Positions 8,811 through 18,583 of a stretch of 64,000 nucleotides of DNA are shown one piece after another (within the stretch, counting starts at the first letter, position 1; each line of letters starts with the position of its first letter). A program made the position numbers and the translations under genes. Source of the stretch: Vibrio splendidus (GTDB lineage: Bacteria; Pseudomonadota; Gammaproteobacteria; Enterobacterales; Vibrionaceae); the NCBI RefSeq assembly GCF_024347615.1, contig NZ_AP025509.1, positions 1,674,001 through 1,738,000 on the forward strand, in the 5' to 3' direction. The notes under the pieces were generated by a model that saw nothing but the letters and a program-made list of their open reading frames with translations, had not been told where the DNA came from and did not search any database.

Positions 8811-10306
8811 TGCGCTCCTATCTAGCCACTTCACTATGTGGGGTTTTTATGGCTGGCTGTGCATGGTTTTGTTTATGGGTTATTGCCTTCTATTTTATTA
8901 ATGACCCTGAGTTAGCCATTCTGCTTTTCCCATTCTCACTTCGATTGGGAATGACGCTGCACACTCGCAATCACTATTGGCCTGCTATCTATATTGCAGA
9001 GTGGGGACTTGCGATCGCGTTAGCGTTATTGCTTGATGAACCCCAATGGCTGACCATACTAGTCGCCAGTGGATTAAGTATTCCTGCCACTCTATTTGCC
9101 AAGCGTTATTACTATGGTGATCAAAATCGTCACTTGTTAGTGATGGCGAGCTTAATCATGGTTACCGCATTAATTAACGTTGCCGTGGTGGATTCTCATG
9201 TTCCAGCCGTTTACATGGTGTGGTTAGCGAGTATCACGGGTGGATTGATGCTGGTACCTATGTGTTATCTGGTCTGGAACTATCTATTCCAAAATAAGTG
9301 GGCGCCACTGAGCTCTTACTTAATCCATAATGTTGTAGAGTTCAAAATCCGTCACATCGCTTTATACAGTGTGTTGCTGGTGGCCAGTATTTTGATACAA
9401 ACCAGCTTGCCTGATGAACTAAGGCGCTTCGCCCCATTTTGTATGGCGATCCCTATTATCTTGCTGGCCGTACGTTACGGATGGCAAGGCGCTTTACTGG
9501 CGACCCTGTTAAACAGTGTTGCGCTGATTGCTGCTCATAGCGGAACGTCCAAACTCGAAATTACCGACTTACTCTTGTCTCTATCGGCTCAAACTATTAC
9601 CGGTATATTGCTGGGCCTTGCGGTTCAAAAGCAGAAAGATCTCAACTCCAAATTGCGAAGCGAGCTTTCCAGAAACCAAAACCTTTCACGCCAGCTAATA
9701 ACAGCTGAAGAGTCGGTTCGTCGTGATATTGCGCGTGAGCTGCATGATGAAATTGGCCAAAACATCACGGCAATTCGTACGCAGGCAAGCATTATTAAAC
9801 GTGTCGATGCGGCTGAGATGAGCGTTCGCTGTGCGGGGACGATTGAGTCATTGTCTTTGAATGTTTATGACACCACCAAACGTCTACTTACAAAACTAAG
9901 ACCTAAGATGTTGGACGATCTTGACCTAAAAGATTCTGTGGAACAGCTTATTCGAGAGATGGAGTTTTCGGATCATGGCGTTGATATCCAGTTAAATTGG
10001 CAAGGTGATTACTCGTGTTTGAGTGACACGCTCAAGGTCACTATCTTCAGGCTGTGCCAAGAATCCTTAAACAACGCCTCTAAATACGCCAACGCGAGCG
10101 AAATCAGAATTGAACTGATTCTAGGTGACCAGGCTTATCTTCAGGTATCAGATAATGGCATTGGTTTTACAGCGCAAGATCTTCTCAAAGGAATGGGGGT
10201 TCGCGGTATGCAAGAGCGTGTTCAGGCGCTCGGCGGCAAGATGACAATCAACGCTAATGGCTCGTCTTCGGGTACCAATATCAGCGTTACATTACCCAAA
10301 GTGTGA
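8810..10306 (+). CDS. uhpB: UhpB sensor histidine kinase
   Basis: A 498-residue membrane kinase that phosphorylates UhpA when UhpC senses external glucose-6-phosphate. The N-terminal half has about eight hydrophobic helices (MASE1-like). A HisKA_3 dimerisation domain follows, with the phospho-accepting His near residue 312 in RDIARELHDEIGQN, then an HATPase domain with NNASKYANAS, DNGIGF and GMGVRGMQERV. Coupled start with uhpA, and 4-base overlap with uhpC. Confidence 0.94.
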   Translation: MRSYLATSLCGVFMAGCAWFCLWVIAFYFINDPELAILLFPFSLRLGMTLHTRNHYWPAIYIAEWGLAIALALLLDEPQWLTILVASGLSIPATLFAKRYYYGDQNRHLLVMASLIMVTALINVAVVDSHVPAVYMVWLASITGGLMLVPMCYLVWNYLFQNKWAPLSSYLIHNVVEFKIRHIALYSVLLVASILIQTSLPDELRRFAPFCMAIPIILLAVRYGWQGALLATLLNSVALIAAHSGTSKLEITDLLLSLSAQTITGILLGLAVQKQKDLNSKLRSELSRNQNLSRQLITAEESVRRDIARELHDEIGQNITAIRTQASIIKRVDAAEMSVRCAGTIESLSLNVYDTTKRLLTKLRPKMLDDLDLKDSVEQLIREMEFSDHGVDIQLNWQGDYSCLSDTLKVTIFRLCQESLNNASKYANASEIRIELILGDQAYLQVSDNGIGFTAQDLLKGMGVRGMQERVQALGGKMTINANGSSSGTNISVTLPKV

Positions 10307-11655
10307 GAACGAATATGTTTGGATTTCTGCGCTCAACAACGTCCAAGAGTGATGCTCTGACAGATGATGAAGTCAATCAGAGTTATCGCTACTGGCGCCT
10401 CCACATCATGATAGGAATGTATGTCGGCTATGCAGGTTTTTACTTCACTCGTAAAACCTTTAATTATGCCGCGCCAGCCATGATCACCGACCTTGGTTTG
10501 GACAAAGGCGATATCGGCTTAATTGGCACGCTCTTTTATCTTTCTTATGGCTTATCGAAATTTATATCAGGCACGATATCGGATCGGTCGAACCCGCGTT
10601 ACTTCATGGGGCTCGGCCTAATCGCGACAGGTTTGATCAATATCGCGTTTGGCTTTTCTAGTTCGTTGGCGGCTTTTATCTCGCTGTGGGTACTGAACGC
10701 ATGGTTCCAAGGTTGGGGCTGGCCATCGTGTTCCAAGTTATTGACGACTTGGTATTCTCGCTCCGAAAGAGGCTTTCGCTGGGCTATATGGAATACAGCA
10801 CACAACGTTGGTGGGGCGCTAATTCCTATTCTCGTGGGTTATCTAACGCTGCAATTCAGTTGGCGGGCTGGGTTTATCTGGCCGGGTGTGATTGGTGTAT
10901 TTATCGGTCTTATCGTTTGCTGGCGCTTACGTGACAAGCCCACCACCATGGGACTCCCGACGGTAGGGAAGTGGCGCAGTGACCATCTAGAGTTGGCGCA
11001 AGAGAACCATGGACAAGGGTTAAGCTATCGAGAAATATTGAAAACCTATGTGTTCAGCAATAAGTACATTTGGTTGCTCGCCTTTAGCTATGTGCTGGTT
11101 TACATCGTAAGAACGGCGGTTAACGACTGGGGTAACTTATACTTAACCGAAGAACACAATTACAGTTTGATAAACGCCAACGCTGCCTTGTCTCTGTTTG
11201 AGATTGGCGGTTTCGTTGGTTCACTTGTTGCTGGGTGGGGCTCGGATAGGCTGTTTGGTGGCAACCGCGGTCCAATGAACATCTTGTTTGCCATCGGCAT
11301 ATTTCTTTCAGTTTCAGCATTGTGGTTAATGCCTTTAACCAACTTTGTGTTTCAAGCGGCTGGGCTGTTTTGTGTCGGCTTTTTTGTTTTTGGTCCTCAA
11401 ATGCTTATTGGCATGGCGGCGGCAGAATGCTCGCACAAAGACTCTGCTGGGGCGGCGACAGGTTTTGTTGGCTTGTTTGCTTACATGGGTGCAGCACTTT
11501 CTGGTTACCCATTAGCGCTCGTTCTAGAAACTTATGGCTGGAGTGGATTCTTCATTACCATCTCGACTTGTGCGGCCGTTATTGGCTTGCTGCTACTGCC
11601 TTTCCTACAAGCTCAATCACCTCAGAAAAGTGCAGAGGCTCGCTCTGGTTTTTAA
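10303..11655 (+). CDS. uhpC: UhpC hexose-phosphate sensor (UhpT-like)
   Basis: A 450-residue, 12-helix major facilitator homologue that serves as a sugar-phosphate receptor interacting with UhpB. It shares the family signature with UhpT (for example YAGFYFTRKTFNYAAPAM and FGPQMLIGMAAAE). Either GTG 10303, overlapping the uhpB stop as GTGA, or ATG 10315 could be the start; overlap favours the former. The following hairpin has arms GATAGCTGC (11675-11683) and GCAGCTATC (11705-11713), with a T-run 14 bases further on. Confidence 0.93.
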   Translation: MRTNMFGFLRSTTSKSDALTDDEVNQSYRYWRLHIMIGMYVGYAGFYFTRKTFNYAAPAMITDLGLDKGDIGLIGTLFYLSYGLSKFISGTISDRSNPRYFMGLGLIATGLINIAFGFSSSLAAFISLWVLNAWFQGWGWPSCSKLLTTWYSRSERGFRWAIWNTAHNVGGALIPILVGYLTLQFSWRAGFIWPGVIGVFIGLIVCWRLRDKPTTMGLPTVGKWRSDHLELAQENHGQGLSYREILKTYVFSNKYIWLLAFSYVLVYIVRTAVNDWGNLYLTEEHNYSLINANAALSLFEIGGFVGSLVAGWGSDRLFGGNRGPMNILFAIGIFLSVSALWLMPLTNFVFQAAGLFCVGFFVFGPQMLIGMAAAECSHKDSAGAATGFVGLFAYMGAALSGYPLALVLETYGWSGFFITISTCAAVIGLLLLPFLQAQSPQKSAEARSGF

Positions 11656-11674
11656 GGGGCTTCTTCGTCAATAA

Positions 11675-11731
11675 GATAGCTGCTAATGGTCCTCTGGTTA
11701 TTGTGCAGCTATCCTATCTTCAGCGTTTTTT
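11675..11731 (+). terminator. Probable terminator after uhpC
   Basis: GATAGCTGC (11675-11683) pairs with GCAGCTATC (11705-11713) around a 21-base loop. A T-run (GTTTTTTAT) starts only at about 11725, so this is a weaker candidate than the others in the block. Confidence 0.5.
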
Positions 11732-11747
11732 ATACGTAGCATTCAAA

Positions 11748-11826
11748 TGTGACTCTTTTCACGCTTTTCATCGTTCTCACCCGTTTCTAAGAATTTTTCC
11801 TATTGCGTCTAAGACCTCATCTCATG
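11748..11826 (+). promoter_or_regulatory. manA control region matching that of uhpT
   Basis: The CRP-like site TGTGACTCTTTTCACG (11748-11763) is followed by CTAAGAATTTTTCCTAT (11787-11803), CTAAGACC (11809-11816) and CTCATG (11821-11826). Measured from GTGA of the CRP-like site, the three downstream boxes lie at +38, +60 and +72, exactly as before uhpT. The -10 is less clear than at uhpT (TAGTCT at 11847 or slightly later). Confidence 0.72.
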
Positions 11827-11922
11827 TGGGTTCTAGCTGCTCTCTGTAGTCTTTCTAATTATTTACGTTATTAGAAATCAGCTCTCTGAATTGTGTTCAA
11901 AGAGCTCACTACGGAAAACGCC

Positions 11923-13128
11923 ATGTCACTCAGTCACTTCTCAGAACACTCATTTTTCCCAATGGAAAACACCATCCAAAATTATGCATGGGGGAGCATT
12001 TCTTCGATACGTGAGCTGTTTGGCTTTAAGAATGAGACACAAGAGCCGCAAGCGGAAGTTTGGATGGGAGCGCATCCGAAGGGTTGCTCAATGGTTAAGC
12101 TTGACCAACATTTGGTGCCTCTCTCTGAGCTGATTAACAAGAATAAACCCGCTTATCTATCAAGCGATATTGCGCAGGAGTTCGGTGAACTGCCGTTCTT
12201 GTTTAAGATCTTGGCTGCAGAAAAAGCTTTGTCTGTTCAGGTTCACCCAAACAAGCGCCAAGCTGAAATTGGCTTTGCTAGAGAAGAGCAAGCAAGAATC
12301 CCCCTAAACGCAGGGCACCGTAATTACAAAGACTCTAACCACAAACCTGAATTGGTTTACGCGATCACTGAATACCAAGCGATGAATGGCTTTCGAGAAT
12401 TCGATGAAATATTAGGTCTGTTCAGAAAGTTGGATTCGAGCGAGCTGGCTGGTTTGGTTGAAGAGTTTGGTAACCACCTTGATTCTCTAGGTTTAGAAGC
12501 ATTTTTCCGCGATCTGCTAACGCTAAATGACCAACGTAAACACCGAGCATTAGAGCAACTTCTGACTTACGCAGCATCTCATCAAGACCAAGCTGAGTTT
12601 GCTTTGGTTACTGAGCTTAGCCATCAGTACCCGAACGATATCGGTTTGTTTTGTGTTCTGCTGCTTAACTTGATCACACTAAAGCCAGGTGAAGCTATGT
12701 ATTTGAATGCGAACACTCCGCATGCTTACATTAAGGGAACCGGGCTTGAGATTATGGCAAATTCAGACAACGTGCTCCGAGCCGGTTTAACGCCAAAACA
12801 CATTGATGTCGCTGAGTTAGTCGCCTGCACAAAATTCACGCCAATTCCGTTCGAACGCTTGTTGTTGGCGCCCTCAAAACTGGGGCAATGTGATAACTAT
12901 GATATTCCTGTCAGTGATTTTGATTTCAATATCTTTCATCGCCCTCATCAAGAAGAAGTCATCACAAGCGGTGCTGAAATTTTAATGGCGATAGACGATG
13001 ATTTAACGTTGATGAGTCAGAAAGGTGAGCATTTAACCCTTACTAAAGGGCAATCGGTATTTATCCCAGCCTATATTGGCCATTATGAATTGAGCAGCAA
13101 CGGGCGAGTGGCTAGGGCGTTTAATTAG
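11923..13128 (+). CDS. manA: Mannose-6-phosphate isomerase, class I
   Basis: A 401-residue cytoplasmic zinc enzyme interconverting mannose-6-phosphate and fructose-6-phosphate. Type I motifs are present: NYAWGS, the zinc-site segment QVHPNKRQAEIGF, NHKPELVYAI and LNANTPHAYIKGTG. The ATG at 11923 is preferred over an upstream in-frame GTG (11893) because neither has a strong ribosome-binding site and the extra residues are not family-like. The promoter module shared with uhpT ties it to imported hexose phosphates, since UhpT can bring in mannose-6-phosphate. Confidence 0.93.
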   Translation: MSLSHFSEHSFFPMENTIQNYAWGSISSIRELFGFKNETQEPQAEVWMGAHPKGCSMVKLDQHLVPLSELINKNKPAYLSSDIAQEFGELPFLFKILAAEKALSVQVHPNKRQAEIGFAREEQARIPLNAGHRNYKDSNHKPELVYAITEYQAMNGFREFDEILGLFRKLDSSELAGLVEEFGNHLDSLGLEAFFRDLLTLNDQRKHRALEQLLTYAASHQDQAEFALVTELSHQYPNDIGLFCVLLLNLITLKPGEAMYLNANTPHAYIKGTGLEIMANSDNVLRAGLTPKHIDVAELVACTKFTPIPFERLLLAPSKLGQCDNYDIPVSDFDFNIFHRPHQEEVITSGAEILMAIDDDLTLMSQKGEHLTLTKGQSVFIPAYIGHYELSSNGRVARAFN

Positions 13129-13330
13129 GGGAATAGCTGTCGTCTAACATTAGAAAGCTTTCGGGCTTTGGGTATGCGGTAAAGTCGTAGAGATATTAGT
13201 AAGAATGAACATTTCATAACAATAAGAGCTCTTCGAATCAGAAAACAAACGTTTTCATAGGTTGACTAATAAATGCAAACTGAAACAATAAGTCGCATTT
13301 ATAGAAGTGTGTTGATCTAAAGGAAATTTG

Positions 13331-16246
13331 ATGAGCTCTTATTCTCACGTTCGCAGTTACGCCAGTTTATTCAGTGTCTTATCGTTGGCGGTTACGTCAG
13401 CTCCGAGTGCCGCTGATATATCAACAACGCCCGTCATTGGTGGCGTTTTTAGCTCCAGTGAAGTGTTGAAAAATGAGGTGCTTTCAAGCCTAAGTTATTC
13501 AGCCAAACTCACTCGTGATGCAGCTCTTTTCACGATTGGTGGCGTTACATTAGATGCGTATATTCTCGCTCTCCCTTTAGATGTCAAAACAAAAGCCAGA
13601 GTCGTTGCTCAGTTATCTAACCCGACGTACTCAATTCCTCTGGGTTATTTTCTCTATAGTTATTACGACCGCTATTCAGGCTTGGGCAGTGAAGATGTGT
13701 TCAAATCTTACTTGTCGACGGTTTATGATAAGCAGGCGCTAAAGGGCTTTGAACATAGCCTCTATCATGTTGGAGATAAGCCAACCTCAGAGCATCACGA
13801 GCCAGATACCTCGACTGAAGCAACGGGACATCATGAAGGTATTCGTATCGATGAACAGTTCATTGCTAACATGGTGGTTATCTACGATGCGTTATTCGAA
13901 ATTGGTGTTTGGCAGGATATGGACACGCTCCCTGCGAATTACACATACTTAACCAATAGCCCTGAAGATCTAGCGATCATCGCTCAGATTCAACCGATCA
14001 TCGTTGATTTGATCGGTAAAGCGGCATTGGGAATGGATGAGGGTGACATGAAGTCTGCAATGTTAGCGATTGCAGAAGATGGCAAACCAGAAAACGCTGA
14101 TAAGCCGAATAACAAAGCACAAGCCCTTACCATCACTCTCATTGATTTTGTACGCTTAAACTTGCTTAAAGCCTACCGACAGTTTGTGTTTAAAGAAGAA
14201 CGTGCAGAAGCGCTCGATGATTGGATGCAACAAGCGTTCAGTGACCAGCCTGATGCGCTAATACAATTCTTAGAATCCCAACAGCACAAACGTTTTGCGG
14301 TCCAAGTGACCGTCGATGGTTTACAGCAAGGGTTGCTCGAAGGCTTGGTCGATGAAAATTCACCTTTCATTTCGGTTGCTTATCAGAATCATAAAAACCG
14401 AGCGCAATATAAACCTCAGCTAGAAAAAGTGATTGAACCTGAACACCAACAACAGGTGAGGTTCATGGAAGTTCTGTCAGAACAAACCTACCGTGATCCG
14501 AATTATCTTCCGTTCTTCAAAAAACTTTATCAAGAGAATCGAAATAATATAAGCCGAGTGGGTATCTCTTCTACTCCGACGATCAGCGTACGCAACCTAC
14601 CGATCATTAAAACGGGCGCAAAAGTATCGGGGCAAGGTGGCACTGGTATCCCTAATTTCCACTTTGTTGACCGAGAGATCGACCGAGCGTATTACTTCTT
14701 CGGTAATGATGCCCTACAGCTGGATGTGTTGATGGCAAACAACAAGGTGCAAACCATGTTTGATCGCCTTGATTACCTCAAAACGCTGAACTGCAACGCT
14801 CAATATGATTGGAATGCTCACACCACTTACGATGGGCTAGTAAACCTAGGTTTGGGTGAGTCACTGCGTGATTATGGTGAGAAACGCTGCGTTAAAGAGC
14901 TTCAAGAACGTTCAGAAGTCGAAGTGGTTTTGCAAGAAAAGCGTCAAGCCTTGATTGAAGATATTGAAGCGTATCAGTCTATATCTGGCTTTGATTTTTT
15001 CACTAAGTTTTCAAAGAGAGCTCAGGTTAAACAATTGATTACTCAGTTTGCCGAGTTAGATGGAAAAGGGATGCCCGACTACACCTTGGTTTATAATCCA
15101 TGGCCGGATCACTTCGCACACTTTACCGGTCCTTTTAGTGACGAAATTCTGATGCCGACTGGAGAGCTTAACCGACTGGACTATTGGATTCGCCAGATTG
15201 AAGCGACCTACCGCAGTGCCGGCGTTTACGATAAAACGCTATGGGGCATGGCAGGAGATCATGGTTTAACGCCAGTGTTCTACGCGCTCAACCCCGAAAA
15301 GCAGGTATTCGAAGGCTTACAAGCAGAGCTAGAGTATCCAATTGTGGTTAAGAAAATATCTTCAGACGAGGGGGAAGGACCTAAAATCACCAATGCCCTA
15401 AGCTACCCAAGCTCGAAAGAATTGGATGTGGTGGTCGCCTCGACGGCTGGTGGTAACTTCATGATGGATTTCTTTAATTCGGCTCAAGGGTGGCAGGTTC
15501 AGCCTGTTTACCAAGAACTCACGCAGTGGTCTCCGATTGCAGCGTCAGCTGGTCAGAACATAGACATCATTAATCAGATAGCGCAACGCTTGCCTGAAAG
15601 TCTTGATTATATGGTCGTAAGAGAAAGCACATGTGATCAACAACGTTGCGCTGTTCGTGTGATTGGCAACCGTGATTTAAAACGGGTCGATGAATTGATC
15701 ACACGTGAAGGTGACAAGCTTTTCTATGAGTCATTGGAAGACAATCGAGCGCCGATTTTGCTCAATACGCAAAGGTTAAATCCATACCTAGCATCACCAA
15801 GCGAAGCTGATTTTTCACAATATTCTCAATTGGTCGACAAGTGTATTAACCGAGCGGTTAAAGCGGATGTGACAACGTGGTGTAGCAGTGCTGAGTGGAC
15901 TTCATTGACGCAGCCAACACCTCGACCAGATTCAGTGAATCAACTGTCTAATATCTACCTTGAAGATAGGGCTGGCACGGTTAACTTGTTCCCTAAAGCG
16001 GGAATTGGCTACAACACCAAGGTACCGGGGCGTCATGCTGGTGAGGATTACTTAGAGAAAGATGCCTTCATCGGATTCTGGGGAGCGCCAATTGGCGATA
16101 AGTCTCAGCAATTGAAAATCGAAGCTAACGGATCTTTAGCGCCAACGCTGTTTGAGTATTTGACCGGAGAACCTGTGGTCGAAGGCGAGAACGGTTGGGG
16201 TTTTCCGTCGTTGATTGAGAAATTAGATATTTCAAGCGCGCGCTAA
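13331..16246 (+). CDS. Large secreted alkaline-phosphatase-superfamily protein
   Basis: A 971-residue protein with a signal peptide (about 1-29, ending SAPSAA). The C-terminal half resembles type I phosphodiesterase/nucleotide pyrophosphatase folds: YNPWPDHFAHFTG and the metal-binding GDHGLTPV (Asp643, His644), then GRHAGEDYLEKDAFIGFWG near the end. The first 400 residues are helical and unrecognised. Substrate unknown; hydrolysis of a phosphate ester or diester is inference. ATG 13331 follows an aaagga ribosome-binding site. Its size is well above that of typical alkaline phosphatases. No Pho box was recognised upstream. Confidence 0.7.
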   Translation: MSSYSHVRSYASLFSVLSLAVTSAPSAADISTTPVIGGVFSSSEVLKNEVLSSLSYSAKLTRDAALFTIGGVTLDAYILALPLDVKTKARVVAQLSNPTYSIPLGYFLYSYYDRYSGLGSEDVFKSYLSTVYDKQALKGFEHSLYHVGDKPTSEHHEPDTSTEATGHHEGIRIDEQFIANMVVIYDALFEIGVWQDMDTLPANYTYLTNSPEDLAIIAQIQPIIVDLIGKAALGMDEGDMKSAMLAIAEDGKPENADKPNNKAQALTITLIDFVRLNLLKAYRQFVFKEERAEALDDWMQQAFSDQPDALIQFLESQQHKRFAVQVTVDGLQQGLLEGLVDENSPFISVAYQNHKNRAQYKPQLEKVIEPEHQQQVRFMEVLSEQTYRDPNYLPFFKKLYQENRNNISRVGISSTPTISVRNLPIIKTGAKVSGQGGTGIPNFHFVDREIDRAYYFFGNDALQLDVLMANNKVQTMFDRLDYLKTLNCNAQYDWNAHTTYDGLVNLGLGESLRDYGEKRCVKELQERSEVEVVLQEKRQALIEDIEAYQSISGFDFFTKFSKRAQVKQLITQFAELDGKGMPDYTLVYNPWPDHFAHFTGPFSDEILMPTGELNRLDYWIRQIEATYRSAGVYDKTLWGMAGDHGLTPVFYALNPEKQVFEGLQAELEYPIVVKKISSDEGEGPKITNALSYPSSKELDVVVASTAGGNFMMDFFNSAQGWQVQPVYQELTQWSPIAASAGQNIDIINQIAQRLPESLDYMVVRESTCDQQRCAVRVIGNRDLKRVDELITREGDKLFYESLEDNRAPILLNTQRLNPYLASPSEADFSQYSQLVDKCINRAVKADVTTWCSSAEWTSLTQPTPRPDSVNQLSNIYLEDRAGTVNLFPKAGIGYNTKVPGRHAGEDYLEKDAFIGFWGAPIGDKSQQLKIEANGSLAPTLFEYLTGEPVVEGENGWGFPSLIEKLDISSAR

Positions 16247-16290
16247 AGTAAACGCTCTCTACCTACTCGCTATCTGTATTTTCTCTATGG

Positions 16291-16815
16291 TTAGCGAGGC
16301 TGAGAGTTAGCTAGGTTGAGAGCCAATCCCACAAAATCATCATCTCCTTCATCAACAACTCGGTAGCCAAGTGAACGATAAAAGCTAATGGCGCGAGTGT
16401 TACTTCTAAAGCTCGACAAGGTGACTTGCTCACGTCGCTCTTCCGTGGCTCTCTTATGTATGAGAGTCATGACTTGCTTGCCAAGTGAGCGGCCTTGGTT
16501 TTGAGGGAAAATGATCAGCAGATGAATATGGTATGCGTTGTCATAAGGCTTAAAACACACAAGTCCAATCCTCTCTTCTCCTCGGTATATCCAATGAAAC
16601 CAAGAGGGGTGGTAATCGTTTAAAAGTCGCTTACGTTGGAAGTCGTCGTCCCACACGAAAACGTTATCTACGTGTATGAAAAGACCTTGTTTAACACACG
16701 TAAACCGTTCTTCGAATTCAGAATTTGAAACGAGCTGGAATTGTATATTCTCTTCTTGTCTTGCCACAGTGTCCGCTTCCTTATCAAACGCCTTTGAATA
16801 AGCAAACAGTAACAT
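16291..16815 (-). CDS. GNAT family N-acetyltransferase
   Basis: A 174-residue protein. The C-terminal half has the GNAT acetyl-CoA-binding pattern (IIFPQNQGRSLGKQVM, with a Q-G-R-S-L-G-K loop) followed by NTRAISFYRSLGYRVVDE. The acceptor is unknown. It is convergent with the phosphatase-like gene. The true start may lie some residues inside the given frame, because the first 25 residues are not family-like. Confidence 0.78.
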   Translation of the reverse strand: MLLFAYSKAFDKEADTVARQEENIQFQLVSNSEFEERFTCVKQGLFIHVDNVFVWDDDFQRKRLLNDYHPSWFHWIYRGEERIGLVCFKPYDNAYHIHLLIIFPQNQGRSLGKQVMTLIHKRATEERREQVTLSSFRSNTRAISFYRSLGYRVVDEGDDDFVGLALNLANSQPR

Positions 16816-16864
16816 AATTGAAGAAGCCGAATTAGCTTAGATTTGCGATGTGATGAAACCAAAA

Positions 16865-16885
16865 AGCCATGCGTGATGCATGGCT
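16865..16885 (-). terminator. Terminator after DUF465 gene
   Basis: AGCCATGC-GTGAT-GCATGGCT forms an 8-bp stem. On the minus strand it is followed by TTTTTGG, so it terminates the gene ending at 16912. Confidence 0.78.
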
Positions 16886-16911
16886 TAGAATAAAGTCTTG
16901 GACTGATTTTT

Positions 16912-17169
16912 CTATACGATCTTAAGTGCGTGGTGGCGCGTGAGCTGTTTGTGTAGCGAGTCTTTTAGCTCCATGCGTTCTACTTTGAGATTGTGCATGC
17001 TGTCGTCATCGATAGGGCTGCCAGAGATTTCTAGCTGACGGATGTCGTAGTCAAGTTGGTGGTACTTCTGCATGTCTGCTTTGAATTTTTCGTCGTCGTG
17101 GTTTAGCTGAACAATGTCTAATTTAAGATCTGGGAAATCTAAGATAAAGGCATGGTTTTCATTGAGCAT
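16912..17169 (-). CDS. DUF465 (YdcH-like) small coiled-coil protein
   Basis: An 85-residue, helical, highly charged protein with the DUF465 pattern: an N-terminal 25-residue segment, then YHQLDYDIRQLEISG, then a second helix ending LHKQLTRHHA. Function is unknown. The ATG at 17169 is preferred to the GTG two codons upstream because gaggaag lies five bases before it. Confidence 0.82.
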   Translation of the reverse strand: MLNENHAFILDFPDLKLDIVQLNHDDEKFKADMQKYHQLDYDIRQLEISGSPIDDDSMHNLKVERMELKDSLHKQLTRHHALKIV

Positions 17170-17263
17170 TGGCACTTCCTCTCTAGTCGAATTATTAACA
17201 GTATAGAAGTAATTTTTCGAAAGAAATGTGGCTCAAAACACAAAGCGAGAACAGGATCAAAAA

Positions 17264-17303
17264 AGGGCATTGGCGTTCCATTATGGATTCGCTGATGCCC
17301 TTT
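17264..17303 (-). terminator. Terminator after trhO
   Basis: AAGGGCAT...ATGCCCTT closes an extended stem-loop, with internal GGCGTTCC/GGATTCGC pairing. On the minus strand it is followed by a run of T. Confidence 0.8.
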
Positions 17304-17325
17304 GTTATTTTAGTAATATTAAAAA

Positions 17326-18315
17326 CTACTTCGCTTTCTTACCAGAGCGTTGCTGCTCTTTGTGTGCAAGCTTTTCTTTCTTACGTTGATCGATAAGGTG
17401 AGCAGCATCGCCGCCTACGTGGGTTTCGCCACGAGCATTCGACAGTTGAACTTGCTTTTCACGTTCACGGAAACGCGCTTTCTGCTCATCGCTGTGCTTA
17501 TCAACACACTTAGGGCAGCTTACGCCTTTCTCAAAGTGCTCAGACGCTTTGTCTTCGTCAGTGATTGGCAAACGACATGCGTTACACACATCGTAACCGC
17601 TCTTCTCTAGCTGGTGGTTAACTGCAACACGACCGTCAAATACGTAGCAGTCGCCTTCCCACATGCTCTCTTCTTCTGGTACTTCTTCTAGGTACTTAAG
17701 AATGCCGCCTTCAAGGTGGTAAACCTCATCAAAGCCTTGCTCTTTCATGTAGGCTGTTGATTTTTCGCAACGAATACCGCCAGTACAGAACATCGCAACT
17801 TTCTTGTGCTTCTTAGGATCAAGATTTTCTTCAACGTATTGAGGGAATTCACGGAAGGTTTCTGTGTTTGGGTTTACAGCATTTTTGAATGTGCCGATGT
17901 CCACTTCGTAGTCGTTACGGGTATCAACCAGAATTACATCAGGATCAGAAATCAGAGCGTTCCACTCGTTTGGTTTCACGTAAGTGCCGACAACGTGGCG
18001 TGGGTCGATACCCTCAACGCCCATGGTTACGATCTCTTTCTTAAGCTTAACCTTGGTGCGGTTGAATGGTTGTTCTTCGTTGAACGACTCTTTGTAAACA
18101 ACATCAGCCAAACGAGAATCTTGTTTGAACCATTTAAGAAGAGCGTCGATAGATTCGCGCTTACCTGCAACGGTGCCGTTGATACCTTCATTCGCAAGTA
18201 GCAAAGTACCGCGGATTTGGTTAGCTTCTAACACGTCAGTGAGTGGCTGGCGAATTTCTTGGTAATCATCAAGTGCTACGAATTTATACAAAGCACATAC
18301 AACATATTGAGACAT
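17326..18315 (-). CDS. trhO: tRNA uridine(34) hydroxylase TrhO (rhodanese-like YceA)
   Basis: A 329-residue protein that makes 5-hydroxyuridine at the wobble position of certain tRNAs, independently of the prephenate route. An N-terminal ferredoxin-like domain (about 1-100) is followed by a rhodanese domain (about 125-220) with the catalytic Cys in [12 protein letters not shown], then a C-terminal Cys cluster ([16 protein letters not shown]) and a basic tail. The length fits the family. It is a single-gene unit. Confidence 0.93.
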   Translation of the reverse strand: MSQYVVCALYKFVALDDYQEIRQPLTDVLEANQIRGTLLLANEGINGTVAGKRESIDALLKWFKQDSRLADVVYKESFNEEQPFNRTKVKLKKEIVTMGVEGIDPRHVVGTYVKPNEWNALISDPDVILVDTRNDYEVDIGTFKNAVNPNTETFREFPQYVEENLDPKKHKKVAMFCTGGIRCEKSTAYMKEQGFDEVYHLEGGILKYLEEVPEEESMWEGDCYVFDGRVAVNHQLEKSGYDVCNACRLPITDEDKASEHFEKGVSCPKCVDKHSDEQKARFREREKQVQLSNARGETHVGGDAAHLIDQRKKEKLAHKEQQRSGKKAK

Positions 18316-18583
18316 GGTTTTTCCTTTCTGCGAGCTGGAACGTAAATCCAGAGCGGTTGCCTTTTATGATACAGACTGAGTTCGATTTACTCAGGTTTGC
18401 CCATATTGGCTAATTAAAATCCGCCGCAGTATAACCAAGCCAAGGAAGGACAAAAACCAACCAAAAGTAGGGCTATTTAGCATTATTACCAGTGTGGTTT
18501 TAGGTGTGTGGAGGTGGTAGCTATTTGATAAGCAGTTTTAGCTCAGATAAGTAGTGATATCTTGTTGTTTATTGAATATTTGG

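Noticed and set aside
11322..11849. 175-codon frame overlapping the end of uhpC and the manA leader
   Set aside because: It lies in another frame of uhpC, whose protein is clearly homologous throughout, and runs through the uhpC terminator and the manA control region. No ribosome-binding site and no recognisable family.
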